From NCBI GenBank assembly GCA_022840285.1, contig JALHIE010000027.1:1-64000 (forward strand): a DNA stretch of 64,000 nt, read 5' to 3'. How positions within the stretch are numbered: position 1 is the first letter of the stretch; every line of letters begins with the position of its first letter. The translations under genes and the position numbers were made by a program. The notes below the pieces were generated by a model that worked only from the letters and a program-made list of their open reading frames with translations, was not told the DNA's origin and searched no databases. This DNA comes from Porphyromonadaceae bacterium. GTDB lineage: Bacteria > Bacteroidota > Bacteroidia > Bacteroidales > Dysgonomonadaceae. Positions 28,112 through 36,556 of the stretch are shown here, piece by piece.

Positions 28112-28751
28112 AATAAAGGGAACAATTAACAGGTTCTTGTATGCTTTAGGGGCAATTGTATTGTTTTACCTCTTGTTGTATAGTATTGACAGGATATATG
28201 GTCGTCATTACAGCCGGACTAATTCGTCCGGAACAATTACCGTTGAACGTGGTGATATCATTTACAAAGTAACCTCTTTTATGTTGGCAGGCAGCAACTA
28301 CCCGCATTACGGATCTTTCCCCGGCCACTTGGGTATCTTCTTAAGCGATACCACAATCGCTGTTAAAAACAGCGATTTTAAAAAATTGTTGGTTGCGGAG
28401 TCATCTTTGTTCAATATAAAAGAGAAAAAGGTGATGCCTGTTCTCCGGATTAATCCGGCAGAAAACAATTACGGTTATGCGGGAGGGAGGTTGCTGCTCG
28501 TCAAAACACACCTGAATGATAGTCAGAAGGAAAAACTGCAACGGTATGTTGAATTAAACAGCGGAAAACCCTATCAACTGTTTGCCAAAAAAAATGATTC
28601 GATCAGTTTTAACTGCGCCACTTTTGTGTGGAATGCCTTTAACAGTGCCGTAAATATTGATGTGGATGCCAACGGAGGGAAGACGGTATTGCCAGCCGAT
28701 ATATTGAGTTATTTTATGAAAAAGGAAGATGCTGAGATTATAAGGTTTTAG
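28098..28751 (+). CDS. YiiX-like permuted NlpC/P60 hydrolase, membrane-anchored
   Basis: A 217-residue protein with one N-terminal membrane anchor (residues 15-33). The body fits a circularly permuted papain-like fold of the YiiX/NlpC-P60 group: RGDIIYK, then a His in PGHLGIFLSD, and the Cys in ISFNCATFVWNAF near residue 173, in the permuted order. It would act as a cysteine hydrolase outside the cytoplasm, on peptide or lipid amide bonds. It overlaps the preceding membrane gene by 14 bases. Substrate is unknown; a 49-residue peptide gene lies downstream, but a link is only a guess. Confidence 0.7.
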   Translation: MNSRKIKGTINRFLYALGAIVLFYLLLYSIDRIYGRHYSRTNSSGTITVERGDIIYKVTSFMLAGSNYPHYGSFPGHLGIFLSDTTIAVKNSDFKKLLVAESSLFNIKEKKVMPVLRINPAENNYGYAGGRLLLVKTHLNDSQKEKLQRYVELNSGKPYQLFAKKNDSISFNCATFVWNAFNSAVNIDVDANGGKTVLPADILSYFMKKEDAEIIRF

Positions 28752-28836
28752 CACCCCTCGCTCTACGTGCTAGATGGATAGTCTTTCTTACTTTTTCTGG
28801 AACGGAGATACTAAAAAAACAAACATTTTTAAAACA

Positions 28837-28986
28837 ATGAGAACAGAACAAACACCAACGGAGAAAGCTGCTGAACTTTACACAGCACCTCAAATTGAGG
28901 TTGTCGACATCGAACTGGTACAAAACATCATGGAAAGCACCGGTACGTTGCCGGGGGATGGTATCATACCGGGAGGCGACTGGTAA
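28837..28986 (+). CDS. Small conserved-type peptide gene (49 residues)
   Basis: The start at ATG 28837 gives MRTEQTPTEKAAELYTAPQI and a tail with SGTLPGDGIIPGGDW-like glycine and acidic residues. The frame upstream contains the leader and is not protein-like. I recall many Bacteroidales short proteins with a PQIEV(V/I) segment followed by a Gly-rich tail, often beside lipoprotein or protease genes, with no known function. It has no signal peptide and no Cys. It lies between the YiiX-like hydrolase gene and a fimbrillin-like gene. It could be a precursor or a secreted peptide, but this is speculation. Confidence 0.6.
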   Translation: MRTEQTPTEKAAELYTAPQIEVVDIELVQNIMESTGTLPGDGIIPGGDW

Positions 28987-29025
28987 GTACATCTTTTACA
29001 AATTACACTTTACAAATTTTAAATT

Positions 29026-29578
29026 ATGAAAAATAAATGTTTACTGTGGGCAGCGTCGGCCCTCTTTGTAATTGCCGGGTGCACCAACGATGTGATTGTG
29101 GACGAAAAAGATGTCACGACGAAAGGGCGTAAAATTACGCTGACGGCATCCATGCCCGACGAGGCATCAACTACCCGTCTCGGCTTAGAACAGGAAACGG
29201 GTACCAAAAACATCACTGTCATTCAAGCAAGGTGCAACGCTCGTGACCGGGTCATCCGTAACGCTGGCTGCGGAAGACATTACCATGGAGGGTAAGAAAG
29301 CTGCCTTTTCCCTCGAAGTTCCCACGGAGATCGATGAGCGGTCCGCCTTTACGGTCTACACGCTTCACGGGGCGGAAGCTTCCGTCAGCGGAGGGAAGAT
29401 AAACGCAAATGTTTCCCCGGTAGGGTTCAAGCCCATAAGCGAGTTGACCGAATCGGAAGTGACGGTGAAGTCAGGCACCCGGGTTGCAGCGGTGAATATC
29501 GGCCCTGAATTCTTTTCGGTCTATACCGATAACGCCGACTCAAAGATCAAAATCCGGAAAATCATAGTACCCCAATAA
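29026..29578 (+). pseudogene. Fimbrillin-like lipoprotein gene, frameshifted
   Basis: The first frame reads a lipoprotein signal (LLWAASALFVIAGC) and KITLTASMPDEASTTRLGL, then loses sense after KNITV near 29220. The other frame then continues with GATLVTGSSVTLAAEDITM and a normal fimbrillin-like beta-domain. Compared with the intact paralogue downstream, about 11 codons (the WKAGDKIHL segment) are missing at the junction, and the gap is not a multiple of three. The C terminus (VNIGPEFFSVYTDNADSKIK) is nearly the same as that of a third fragment at 31.4 kb. As read, the product would be an 89-residue stub. Confidence 0.8.
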
Positions 29579-29586
29579 AAGTAAAA

Positions 29587-29612
29587 ATCCCCGGCCACAT
29601 TGGCCGGGGATA
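29587..29612 (+). terminator. Hairpin after fimbrillin-like pseudogene
   Basis: TCCCCGGCCA, loop CAT, TGGCCGGGGA: a perfect 10-bp stem directly after the stop. The following bases are not T-rich, so it may work poorly on the plus strand. Confidence 0.7.
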
Positions 29613-29715
29613 CTACTGACTTTCCGGAAAATGTCTTAAAAATTGTGTTTTATTTACAATTTGAGAATAATTTTTACGGTATGGGAAGTTTTTAATTATT
29701 ACCAATTAATAGACC

Positions 29716-31332
29716 ATGAGAACAATCAATTTCACTATTGCCCTCTTGCTGATGCTTTGGGTAACTGCCTGCAGCAATCAAGAGATCGTTGAAGAAGATC
29801 CGATGGAAACGGCGCACGCCCGTACCCTCAAGTTGAACGCTTCGATGCCGGATGAGGAGAAAAAGAGCGGCACGTCATCCACCCGTCTCACTTTCACGGA
29901 GACCGATGAGGGAGCCATTTCTGTAAGCTGGAAAGCGGGAGACAAGATCCATCTTTGCTTTGTCAGTGAAAATGGAAGCATCGTAAGGACAGTCCCAGAT
30001 GTGGCTGTGACCAATATCTCCGCGGATGGGAAGAGGGCCGATTTTGAAGTGGTGATTCCCGAAGAGATCACCGGCACCTTCCATCTCTATGGTATCTATG
30101 GGGCATCCTTCTCACCGGCAAACAGCAAGACGGTGCTATTCCCGGCTCCGGCAGGAACCACTTCCGGAACTTTGCTGGGCGACACCGAGCCGATCAACGT
30201 GATGCGGTTCGCGGCGGAGAACCTGACGGAGGCATCTTCTCCGCAGGTATCTTTCAGCCACATAGGCTCCATCTTTTCCGTTTGGATCTACAACGATACA
30301 CCATCCCCTGTGAGCGTGGGGCAAATTACCCTCTCCAGCGCCGGAAAGGGTTATAACTGGCTGCGGAACAGCACCGGAAATGCCACATTCGATATTGCCG
30401 ACAACAGCTTTATCAATACCAATGCCGGTACCGAGCTGGTCTATTCTCCTCCTGCAGGAACCACTATCGCCGCAGGGGAGTCGCTCAAGCTCTATCGCTG
30501 GGTGGTGCCGGGCGATGAGGTTGACCCTTCCGACACCTCCAAATTGATGGATATCAAAGATATCAACGGTTCATTATTTACCGAGACAATTTTTGCCAGG
30601 GCCATGCAACTCGGGAAGTACTACCGCCTCAAAATGGTGTATGACGGCAGCCGGTTCAGGTATATCAAGATCCCGACCGACAGCGGGCTGACAGGGTACT
30701 GGTCCTTCGACGGCAATGCGAACGATATGGTAGGTACAAACAACGGAACCGTATACGGGAACGTGACACTCACCACCGATCGGAAAGGCAACAGCAACCG
30801 TGCTTACCAATTCAACGGCGGCAGCGGTGACTATATCAAGTGCTCCTCTCCCGGGATCACCGGCACCGCCGCACGTACCTTCTCCTTCTGGGCTAAAGCG
30901 GATGCCTTATCTGCTTCAGAACAGGCCATTCTGAGCTACGGTGGTCCAACAACGGATTATGGAGGCCGTTTTGAAATAAGTCTCGTGAACGGCGAGCTGA
31001 TATGTGATATCTCATGGTCGAACTTGGGAAAGAAATCGACTGCGATCACTCCAGCCGTGTGGAATTTTTATACGGTTGTATTCATCGGTGGAGAAGGCCA
31101 GACACTCACTACAGGTGTGCGCTATTATGTGAATGGCACGTTAATCACCGATGTTGGTAAGATAACAAGGAATGATGTTATCAATACACGAAGCGATAAT
31201 CCAATCTTTTTCGGCTCTCTTTATGGAACAGGTCGTCCTTTTAATGGGGTTATCGACGAGGTGAGGATGTACGACAGGGCGTTGACCGGATCGGAAGTGA
31301 AAGGTCTCTATTACATGGATCGCCAGTTCTGA
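29716..31332 (+). CDS. Fimbrillin-like lipoprotein with LamG domain
   Basis: A 538-residue surface lipoprotein (MRTINFTIALLLMLWVTAC). Residues 30-320 are a fimbrillin-like two-sandwich body (TRLTFTETDEGAISVSWKAG, DKIHLCFVS). Residues 325-538 are a LamG/concanavalin-type domain: GLTGYWSFDGNANDMVGTN, NRAYQFNGGSGDYIKC, and the closing GVIDEVRMYDRALTGSEVKG. Such proteins bind sugars or act as adhesins. Intact. It has a broken paralogue upstream and a C-terminal fragment of a paralogue downstream, suggesting gene duplication in a surface locus. Confidence 0.82.
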   Translation: MRTINFTIALLLMLWVTACSNQEIVEEDPMETAHARTLKLNASMPDEEKKSGTSSTRLTFTETDEGAISVSWKAGDKIHLCFVSENGSIVRTVPDVAVTNISADGKRADFEVVIPEEITGTFHLYGIYGASFSPANSKTVLFPAPAGTTSGTLLGDTEPINVMRFAAENLTEASSPQVSFSHIGSIFSVWIYNDTPSPVSVGQITLSSAGKGYNWLRNSTGNATFDIADNSFINTNAGTELVYSPPAGTTIAAGESLKLYRWVVPGDEVDPSDTSKLMDIKDINGSLFTETIFARAMQLGKYYRLKMVYDGSRFRYIKIPTDSGLTGYWSFDGNANDMVGTNNGTVYGNVTLTTDRKGNSNRAYQFNGGSGDYIKCSSPGITGTAARTFSFWAKADALSASEQAILSYGGPTTDYGGRFEISLVNGELICDISWSNLGKKSTAITPAVWNFYTVVFIGGEGQTLTTGVRYYVNGTLITDVGKITRNDVINTRSDNPIFFGSLYGTGRPFNGVIDEVRMYDRALTGSEVKGLYYMDRQF

Positions 31333-31440
31333 TAAAAAGGGTATGTTGGCTATGAGTGTGCCTCGCTTGTTGCATTGCCGGGTATACGGGTAATATGTGG
31401 AGTCAGTGGTGCAAACCTGTTCACTAAGTACAACACAGTG

Positions 31441-31578
31441 GAAAATATCGAATCGGAAGTGACGGTGAAAGCAGGCACCCAGGTTGCGGCGGTGAATATC
31501 GGCACGGATTTCTTTTCGGTGTATACCGATAACGCCGACTCAAAGATCAAAATCCGAAAAATAACAATACCCTTGTAA
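31441..31578 (+). pseudogene. Decapitated fimbrillin-like C-terminal fragment
   Basis: This stretch is about 90% identical by eye, over more than 130 bases, to the 3' end of the pseudogene at 29.4-29.6 kb (SEVTVKAGTQVAAVNIG and following residues to the stop). The upstream part of that gene is absent; an open frame can be extended to 31375 but its first residues look unrelated. It is a remnant of a third paralogue. Confidence 0.75.
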
Positions 31579-31582
31579 AAGT

Positions 31583-31615
31583 AAAAATCCCCGGCCAGTG
31601 TAGCCGGGGATTTTT
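31583..31615 (+). terminator. Terminator of fimbrillin-like cluster
   Basis: AAAAATCCCCGGC pairs with GCCGGGGATTTTT around a 7-base loop, with T run. It can also act on the minus strand for the fba gene, which ends 27 bases further on. Confidence 0.88.
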
Positions 31616-31641
31616 GTATCGTTCAGAAACCGTAAAGTGGA

Positions 31642-32615
31642 TTACGCTTTGCCTGCGCTGCCGAGTACTTTCTCGGTTTTGTGCATATAGAGTTTCTTCA
31701 ACGATTCGCGAGCCGGGCCCACTCAGCGGGCTGGTTGGCGAACACTTCACGAACGGCAGCTGTCATAGCCAGGCGTCCGTCGGAGTCGATGTTGATTTTA
31801 CATACAGCCGATTTGGCAGCTTCGCGCAGCCACTCTTCGGGAATGCCGATCGAGTCTTTCAGCTTGCCGCCGTATTGGTTGATGATATCCACGTATTCCT
31901 GCGGAACCGAAGAAGAACCGTGCAGAACGATGGGGAACCCGGGTATGCGTTCTTCGATCTCTTTCAAAATGTCGAAACGCAGCATGGGAGGAACCAACTT
32001 GCCGTTCTCGTCGCGTGTACACTGGTCGGGCGTAAATTTAAACGCTCCGTGCGATGTTCCGATGGAGATAGCCAGAGAATCAACTCCGGTGCGGGTGACA
32101 AAATCAACCACTTCATCCGGTTCGGTGTACGTGTGGTGTTCGGCCTGAACATCGTCTTCGATACCGGCCAAAACGCCCAGTTCACCTTCAACCGTCACGT
32201 CGAATTGGTGCGCATAGTCCACCACTTTCTTGGTCAACGCGATGTTTTCTTCGTACGGAAGGTGCGAACCATCAATCATAACCGAAGAGAAACCGCTTTC
32301 GATACAATCCTTGCACAATTCAAAGCTGTCACCGTGGTCCAGGTGAAGGACAATGGGTATCTCATATCCCAGTTCCTTTGCATACTGAACGGCGCCTTGA
32401 GCCATATAACGCAGCAGGGTCTGATTGGCATACTTACGCGCACCGCTGGAAACCTGCAAAATTACGGGCGACTTTGTTGCCACGCAAGCAGAAACAATTG
32501 CCTGCAACTGTTCCATGTTGTTAAAATTGAAAGCAGGAATAGCATAGCCTCCCTCAATCGCTTTTTTAAACAATTCTTTTGAGTTTACCAAACCCAACTC
32601 TTTGTAACTTACCAT
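31642..32615 (-). pseudogene. fba: Class II fructose-bisphosphate aldolase, C-terminal frameshift
   Basis: The glycolytic zinc aldolase cleaving fructose 1,6-bisphosphate. The frame from 32615 shows AIPAFNFNNMEQ, VLHLDHGDSFE (metal), GELGVLAGIED, ISIGTSHGAFKF and VLHGSSSVP, all intact. It stops at 31698 after QPAEWARLANR. In another frame, directly after, PARESLKKLYMHKT to VLGSAGKA and a stop at 31642 match the normal family end. About 20 bases coding for the FDPRKYLG-like link are missing at the junction. The catalytic core is intact, so the 305-residue form may still work, lacking only the last 25-30 residues. Confidence 0.88.
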
Positions 32616-32885
32616 ATTCTTGTTATTTAAAAAATTAATGAATTACGTTCCCAAAACAAGGTACAAAAATAACATTTATTCTGCACAAACGGAAATTTTT
32701 TCTCCTAAGAGAATGTAAAAGAGTTGAGTTTATTAGAGATGGAGTCTCATATTTTTGTTAAAACTGTCGTTATGTCATTTTTTTCTCCTATTTTTGTGAT
32801 TAATTTTTGAGTGGCCTTTACAAAGAGAAACATCCAAAAAGTTAGTTTTCTAATATTATTTTGAACAATAAATTACAAATCAATT
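32616..32885. promoter_or_regulatory. Divergent promoter region, fba / pnt operon
   Basis: On the minus strand TATTTTTG (32664-32671) can drive fba. On the plus strand TATTTTTG (32789-32796) can drive pntA with a leader of about 85 bases. Good -33 elements are not obvious. Nothing else was found in the stretch. Confidence 0.5.
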
Positions 32886-34043
32886 ATGATCGTAGGGATT
32901 CCCAAGGAAATTATGTCGGGAGAAGCTCGTGTGGCTGCTACCCCCGAAACCGTGAAGAAATTTATTCAGGACGGCATGACCGTGCTTGTGGAAGCCGGTG
33001 CCGGAGTAAAATCGCTTTATTACGACGAACAGTATAGAGAAGCCGGAGCCGAAATGGTGGGCGACGCGGAGCACCTCTTCGAAAGAGCTGACCTTATCCT
33101 GAAAGTGAAAGAACCGCTTTTTAACGAAAATGTGGGCAAACACGAAGTGGAGATGATGCATCCGGGGCAGTTCCTGATTACGTTCATCCATCCCGCCTCA
33201 CCCGTAAACCACAACATGGTAAAGCAGTTGGTCGCCCGGGGCGTGACCGGCCTCACACTCGATAGCATCCCCCGCATCTCGCGCGCTCAAAACATGGACG
33301 CCCTCACCTCGATGAGTACTTGTGCAGGTTACAAGGGAATCATCATGGCGGCCGACGACCTGTCGGTATTCATGCCGCAGATGTTCACCGCCGTAGGAAT
33401 GCTTAAGCCTGCCAACGTGCTGGTTATCGGTGCCGGTGTTGCCGGATTGCAGGCGCTGGCCACTGCCAAGCGGCTGGGGGCAGTGACTTACGCCATGGAT
33501 ATTCGTCCTGCTGCCAGCGAACAGGCCAAAAGCGTCGGAGCCAGGATCATTGAAACCGGCATTCCGGAAGAGTTGGCGGTCGGCAAGGGCGGATATGCGC
33601 AAAAGCTCCCCGAGGAGTGGTTGGCGAAAGAGCGTGAAGTGCTGGCAAGTGTGCTGAAAGATATGGACATTGTGTTCTGCAGCGCGTTGATTCCGGGAAA
33701 GGTGGCGCCGGTTCTTATTACCGGGGAAATGGTGGAATCGATGAAAAACGGAGCGGTGATTGTGGATATCTCCATCGATCAGGGCGGTAACTGCGAGGTT
33801 ACCCCGGCAGGAAGAAAAGAGGTGATCCACAACGTGATGGTTCAGGGAATCAAGAATATACCGGGATTAATTCCCACCAGCTCTACCTGGATGTTCTCTC
33901 AAAACGTTTATAACCTGGTGAAATACTTATCGAAAGACGGAGAGGTAGCGCTGGACCTGAACGATGAAATTGTCCGTTCTATCCTGGTAACCCATAAGGG
34001 CGAGATCGTGCACGAGGGAACGCGTGAAGCGATGGGATTGTGA
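32886..34043 (+). CDS. pntA: NAD(P) transhydrogenase subunit alpha, NAD-binding part
   Basis: A 385-residue dI domain of the proton-translocating transhydrogenase, which moves hydride between NADH and NADP. The start MIVGIPKEIMSGEARVAATP and the nucleotide-binding VLVIGAGVAGLQALATAKRLGA are typical, as is the IDQGGNCEVTPAG to SSTWMFSQNVYNLVKYL region. No membrane segments: as in many bacteria with a three-gene arrangement, the membrane part is separate. Spacing to the next gene is 28 bases. The operon should supply NADPH. Confidence 0.93.
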   Translation: MIVGIPKEIMSGEARVAATPETVKKFIQDGMTVLVEAGAGVKSLYYDEQYREAGAEMVGDAEHLFERADLILKVKEPLFNENVGKHEVEMMHPGQFLITFIHPASPVNHNMVKQLVARGVTGLTLDSIPRISRAQNMDALTSMSTCAGYKGIIMAADDLSVFMPQMFTAVGMLKPANVLVIGAGVAGLQALATAKRLGAVTYAMDIRPAASEQAKSVGARIIETGIPEELAVGKGGYAQKLPEEWLAKEREVLASVLKDMDIVFCSALIPGKVAPVLITGEMVESMKNGAVIVDISIDQGGNCEVTPAGRKEVIHNVMVQGIKNIPGLIPTSSTWMFSQNVYNLVKYLSKDGEVALDLNDEIVRSILVTHKGEIVHEGTREAMGL

Positions 34044-34071
34044 AAAATAAATTTTAATTGCCGAGGTTGAC

Positions 34072-34368
34072 ATGAATCCAGTTTTTTTGATAGTGATTTT
34101 TGCATTGGCCACCGGGGTCGGATACGTGATCATCAAAAACGTGCCGAGCTTGCTGCATACCCCGCTGATGTCGGGAATGAACGCCCTGTCGGGAATTACC
34201 ATTCTTGGTGCGGTAGCCGCGGTGGGCTTGTCGGTGGCGGCAACCGGACAGATCCTGGGTGGATTGGCCGTTGTTGCCGCTACGGTAAATGTTGTCGGAG
34301 GTTTCGGGGTTACACACCGGATGCTTAAGATGTTCGACAAGAAAAAGAAGGAGGAAAAGCCATCATGA
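34072..34368 (+). CDS. NAD(P) transhydrogenase subunit alpha, membrane part
   Basis: A 98-residue membrane protein forming part of domain dII. Three helices are visible, and VPSLLHTPLMSGMNALSGI is the family motif for the proton channel. A Lys-rich tail follows. The stop overlaps the pntB start by 4 bases. This is the small alpha subunit in the three-gene layout (PntAB). Confidence 0.92.
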   Translation: MNPVFLIVIFALATGVGYVIIKNVPSLLHTPLMSGMNALSGITILGAVAAVGLSVAATGQILGGLAVVAATVNVVGGFGVTHRMLKMFDKKKKEEKPS

Positions 34369-35789
34369 CACCCACTCTTTATTACGTTGTTTGTGCGGTT
34401 TTGTCCGTCACCGTTTTGTTGGGGATCTCCATGATGAGCCGGGTGAAGACGGCTGTCCGGGGCAACATCATCAGTGCGGCCAGTGTTCTCGCGGGGATTG
34501 TGGTTACGTTGCTTTACAACCGGATTGCTTCTGTTGGAAGCATATACGTTTATATGTTGGTGGGGGTTGTTATCGGAAGCGCGTTTGCCGTCCATGTAAA
34601 AATGATCCAGATGCCGCAGCTGGTCGCCTTGCTGAACGGGGTAGGCGGGCTGGCATCTGCCCTGGTAGGTATCCTGACGTTGCTGGGAGTGGGGCAGTGG
34701 GTAAGTGATTTTCCCGTCTTTTCCAACGTTACCGCCGTCCTGGCGATAGTGGTGGGGGTTATCACCCTGGTTGGCAGCCTGGTCGCTGCCGGAAAGCTGC
34801 ATAAGCTTTTGTCCCAGAGGCCGGTAATCTGGAAAAACCACGCTGCCGTGTTGAACTTCAGCCTGATTGTGCTCGCCGTTTCCGTGGTTTATTCCGCTTT
34901 TGCGGGAAACGTGTTTGGCCTGCCTGCGGACGTTGCGTTGATTCTGTTGATAAGCATCGCATTCAGCGCACTTTTCGGATTTGCTTTTTCCATCCGCGTG
35001 GGAGGAGCGGACATGCCCATTACCATCTCGCTGCTTAACTCGTTGAGCGGTGTGGCCGGAGCTATTGCCGGTATGGCGATCAGCGATATTCTGCTGGTTT
35101 CGGTCGGAGGGATTGTGGGCGCGTCCGGATTGTTCCTCACACAGATCATGTGCCGTTCGATGAACCGTAGCCTGATGGACATTTTAACCGGAAAAACCTC
35201 CGTTTCGGGGAAAAAGGCGGCTCAGTCCCGGCCGGTAATGGAAGAGCCGAAAGACGAAACGCCGGATGAGCAACCCGGTAAGCCGTCGGCCGGAGAAATC
35301 CTGCGGAATGCCCGGTCGGTGATCATCGTTCCCGGATACGGAATGGCCCTGGCGCAGGCACAACACCTGGTACGCCAGCTGGCCGACAAGCTGGAAGCGA
35401 ACGGTGCGGAAGTGCGTTACGCCATCCATCCCGTCGCCGGCCGCATGCCCGGCCACATGAACGTGCTGCTGGCGGAGGCCGACGTGCCTTACGAACAGCT
35501 TTACGAGATGGATGCGATCAACGGTGACTTCAAAGACACCGATGCCGTGATCGTGATCGGTGCCAACGACGTGCTCAACCCCGCCGCACGTGATGCCGCG
35601 GATACACCCATCTACGGGATGCCCGTATTGAATGTGGACGAAGCCCCGGAGGTCTTCATCTGCAATTTCGATCTGAGTCCCGGTTACGCCGGCGTGGAGA
35701 ACCCGCTTTACACCAAAAAGAGCGGCGTGCACCTGATGCTGGGAGACGCCAAGGATTCGCTCTCGACAATGATCGCGTGGTTGAATTAA
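34365..35789 (+). CDS. pntB: NAD(P) transhydrogenase subunit beta
   Basis: A 474-residue protein with about eight to nine membrane helices (dII) in residues 1-270 and the NADP-binding dIII domain from about residue 300. dIII landmarks are VIIVPGYGMALAQAQH (GYGMA), HPVAGRMPGHMNVLLAEA, VIVIGANDVLNPAA and the terminal KKSGVHLMLGDAK. All are present, so the transhydrogenase operon appears intact. Confidence 0.95.
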   Translation: MTPTLYYVVCAVLSVTVLLGISMMSRVKTAVRGNIISAASVLAGIVVTLLYNRIASVGSIYVYMLVGVVIGSAFAVHVKMIQMPQLVALLNGVGGLASALVGILTLLGVGQWVSDFPVFSNVTAVLAIVVGVITLVGSLVAAGKLHKLLSQRPVIWKNHAAVLNFSLIVLAVSVVYSAFAGNVFGLPADVALILLISIAFSALFGFAFSIRVGGADMPITISLLNSLSGVAGAIAGMAISDILLVSVGGIVGASGLFLTQIMCRSMNRSLMDILTGKTSVSGKKAAQSRPVMEEPKDETPDEQPGKPSAGEILRNARSVIIVPGYGMALAQAQHLVRQLADKLEANGAEVRYAIHPVAGRMPGHMNVLLAEADVPYEQLYEMDAINGDFKDTDAVIVIGANDVLNPAARDAADTPIYGMPVLNVDEAPEVFICNFDLSPGYAGVENPLYTKKSGVHLMLGDAKDSLSTMIAWLN

Positions 35790-35906
35790 AAAAACAACCC
35801 ATTTCCCCATTTTCCCTTGCGGATAGCTTTGTAGTTTAATAAATTTTATATTTCTTTGTTTGGCTTTATTTATCTTTTCCACACTTAATGTTTAATTTCT
35901 CGGCAA

Positions 35907-36218
35907 ATGGAAAATTTCAGCAACGACAATCAAATTCAGATAGAGCTCACGGAAGAAATTGCTCAGGGAACCTATTCGAATCTGGCCATCATCTCGCACT
36001 CCTCTTCGGAATTTGTGGTGGATTTCGTACGGATTGTCCCGGGTATTCCCAAGGCAAAAGTAAAATCGCGCATTATCCTCACGCCCGAACACGCCAAAAG
36101 ACTTCTTCTGGCGCTGAAGGACAATATCGATAAGTTTGAGAAGATGAACGGGACCATTTCGGTGAACAACGAAAATCCCGGTTTTCTCCCTCCCATAGGA
36201 GGAATGGGGCAGGCGTAG
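35907..36218 (+). CDS. DUF3467 family protein
   Basis: A 103-residue soluble protein of the DUF3467 family, found widely in bacteria with unknown function. Landmarks are QIQIELTEEIAQGTYSNLA, SEFVVDFVRIVPG and RIILTPEHAKRLLLALKDN. It lies alone between pntB and the cyd group, with a terminator overlapping its stop codon. No membrane segment or active site is apparent. Confidence 0.82.
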   Translation: MENFSNDNQIQIELTEEIAQGTYSNLAIISHSSSEFVVDFVRIVPGIPKAKVKSRIILTPEHAKRLLLALKDNIDKFEKMNGTISVNNENPGFLPPIGGMGQA

Positions 36219-36235
36219 CCTCTCCCCCTTTTTTT
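36206..36235 (+). terminator. Terminator overlapping DUF3467 stop codon
   Basis: GGGG and CCCC, with an inner AGGC/GCCT pairing, form a hairpin that contains the TAG stop codon, followed by a seven-T run. Confidence 0.75.
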
Positions 36236-36269
36236 GTTTACATTTATTTTAAAAATCACACTTTTTTTT

Positions 36270-36515
36270 ATGGAATCAGAAGTAAAAAAAGAAAAATTCA
36301 ATTGGTTCACCATGTTTTGGGAGGGCTTTACCGGCATGTCGAAACTCGGCAGGACACTGTGGATAATAGTGATTGTAAAGCTCATCATCATGTTTGCCAT
36401 ACTCAAGCCCATTTTTTTTCCCGATTTTCTCAAGGCACAGGTAAACGACGAATCGGAAAAAGCGGGATACGTGCGTGAACAAATGATTGAAAGGTCGTCT
36501 TTCGATTCAGAATAA
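36270..36515 (+). CDS. DUF4492 small membrane protein
   Basis: An 81-residue protein with one membrane helix (RTLWIIVIVKLIIMFAILKP). The FNWFTMFWEGFTGMSKLGR segment is typical of DUF4492, a small protein regularly encoded just before cydA in Bacteroidota. It may be an extra subunit of cytochrome bd oxidase, analogous to CydX/CydH, though this is not shown. ATG at 36270 is chosen over an earlier in-frame codon. Confidence 0.85.
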   Translation: MESEVKKEKFNWFTMFWEGFTGMSKLGRTLWIIVIVKLIIMFAILKPIFFPDFLKAQVNDESEKAGYVREQMIERSSFDSE

Positions 36516-36556
36516 TAAAAATAAAATTATTAACCCAATTAATCTTTTAAAGATCT

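Noticed and set aside
31614..32582. Long plus-strand frame (322 residues) over fba
   Set aside because: It is the mirror of the fba coding strand; the minus frame has clear aldolase motifs, the plus frame none.
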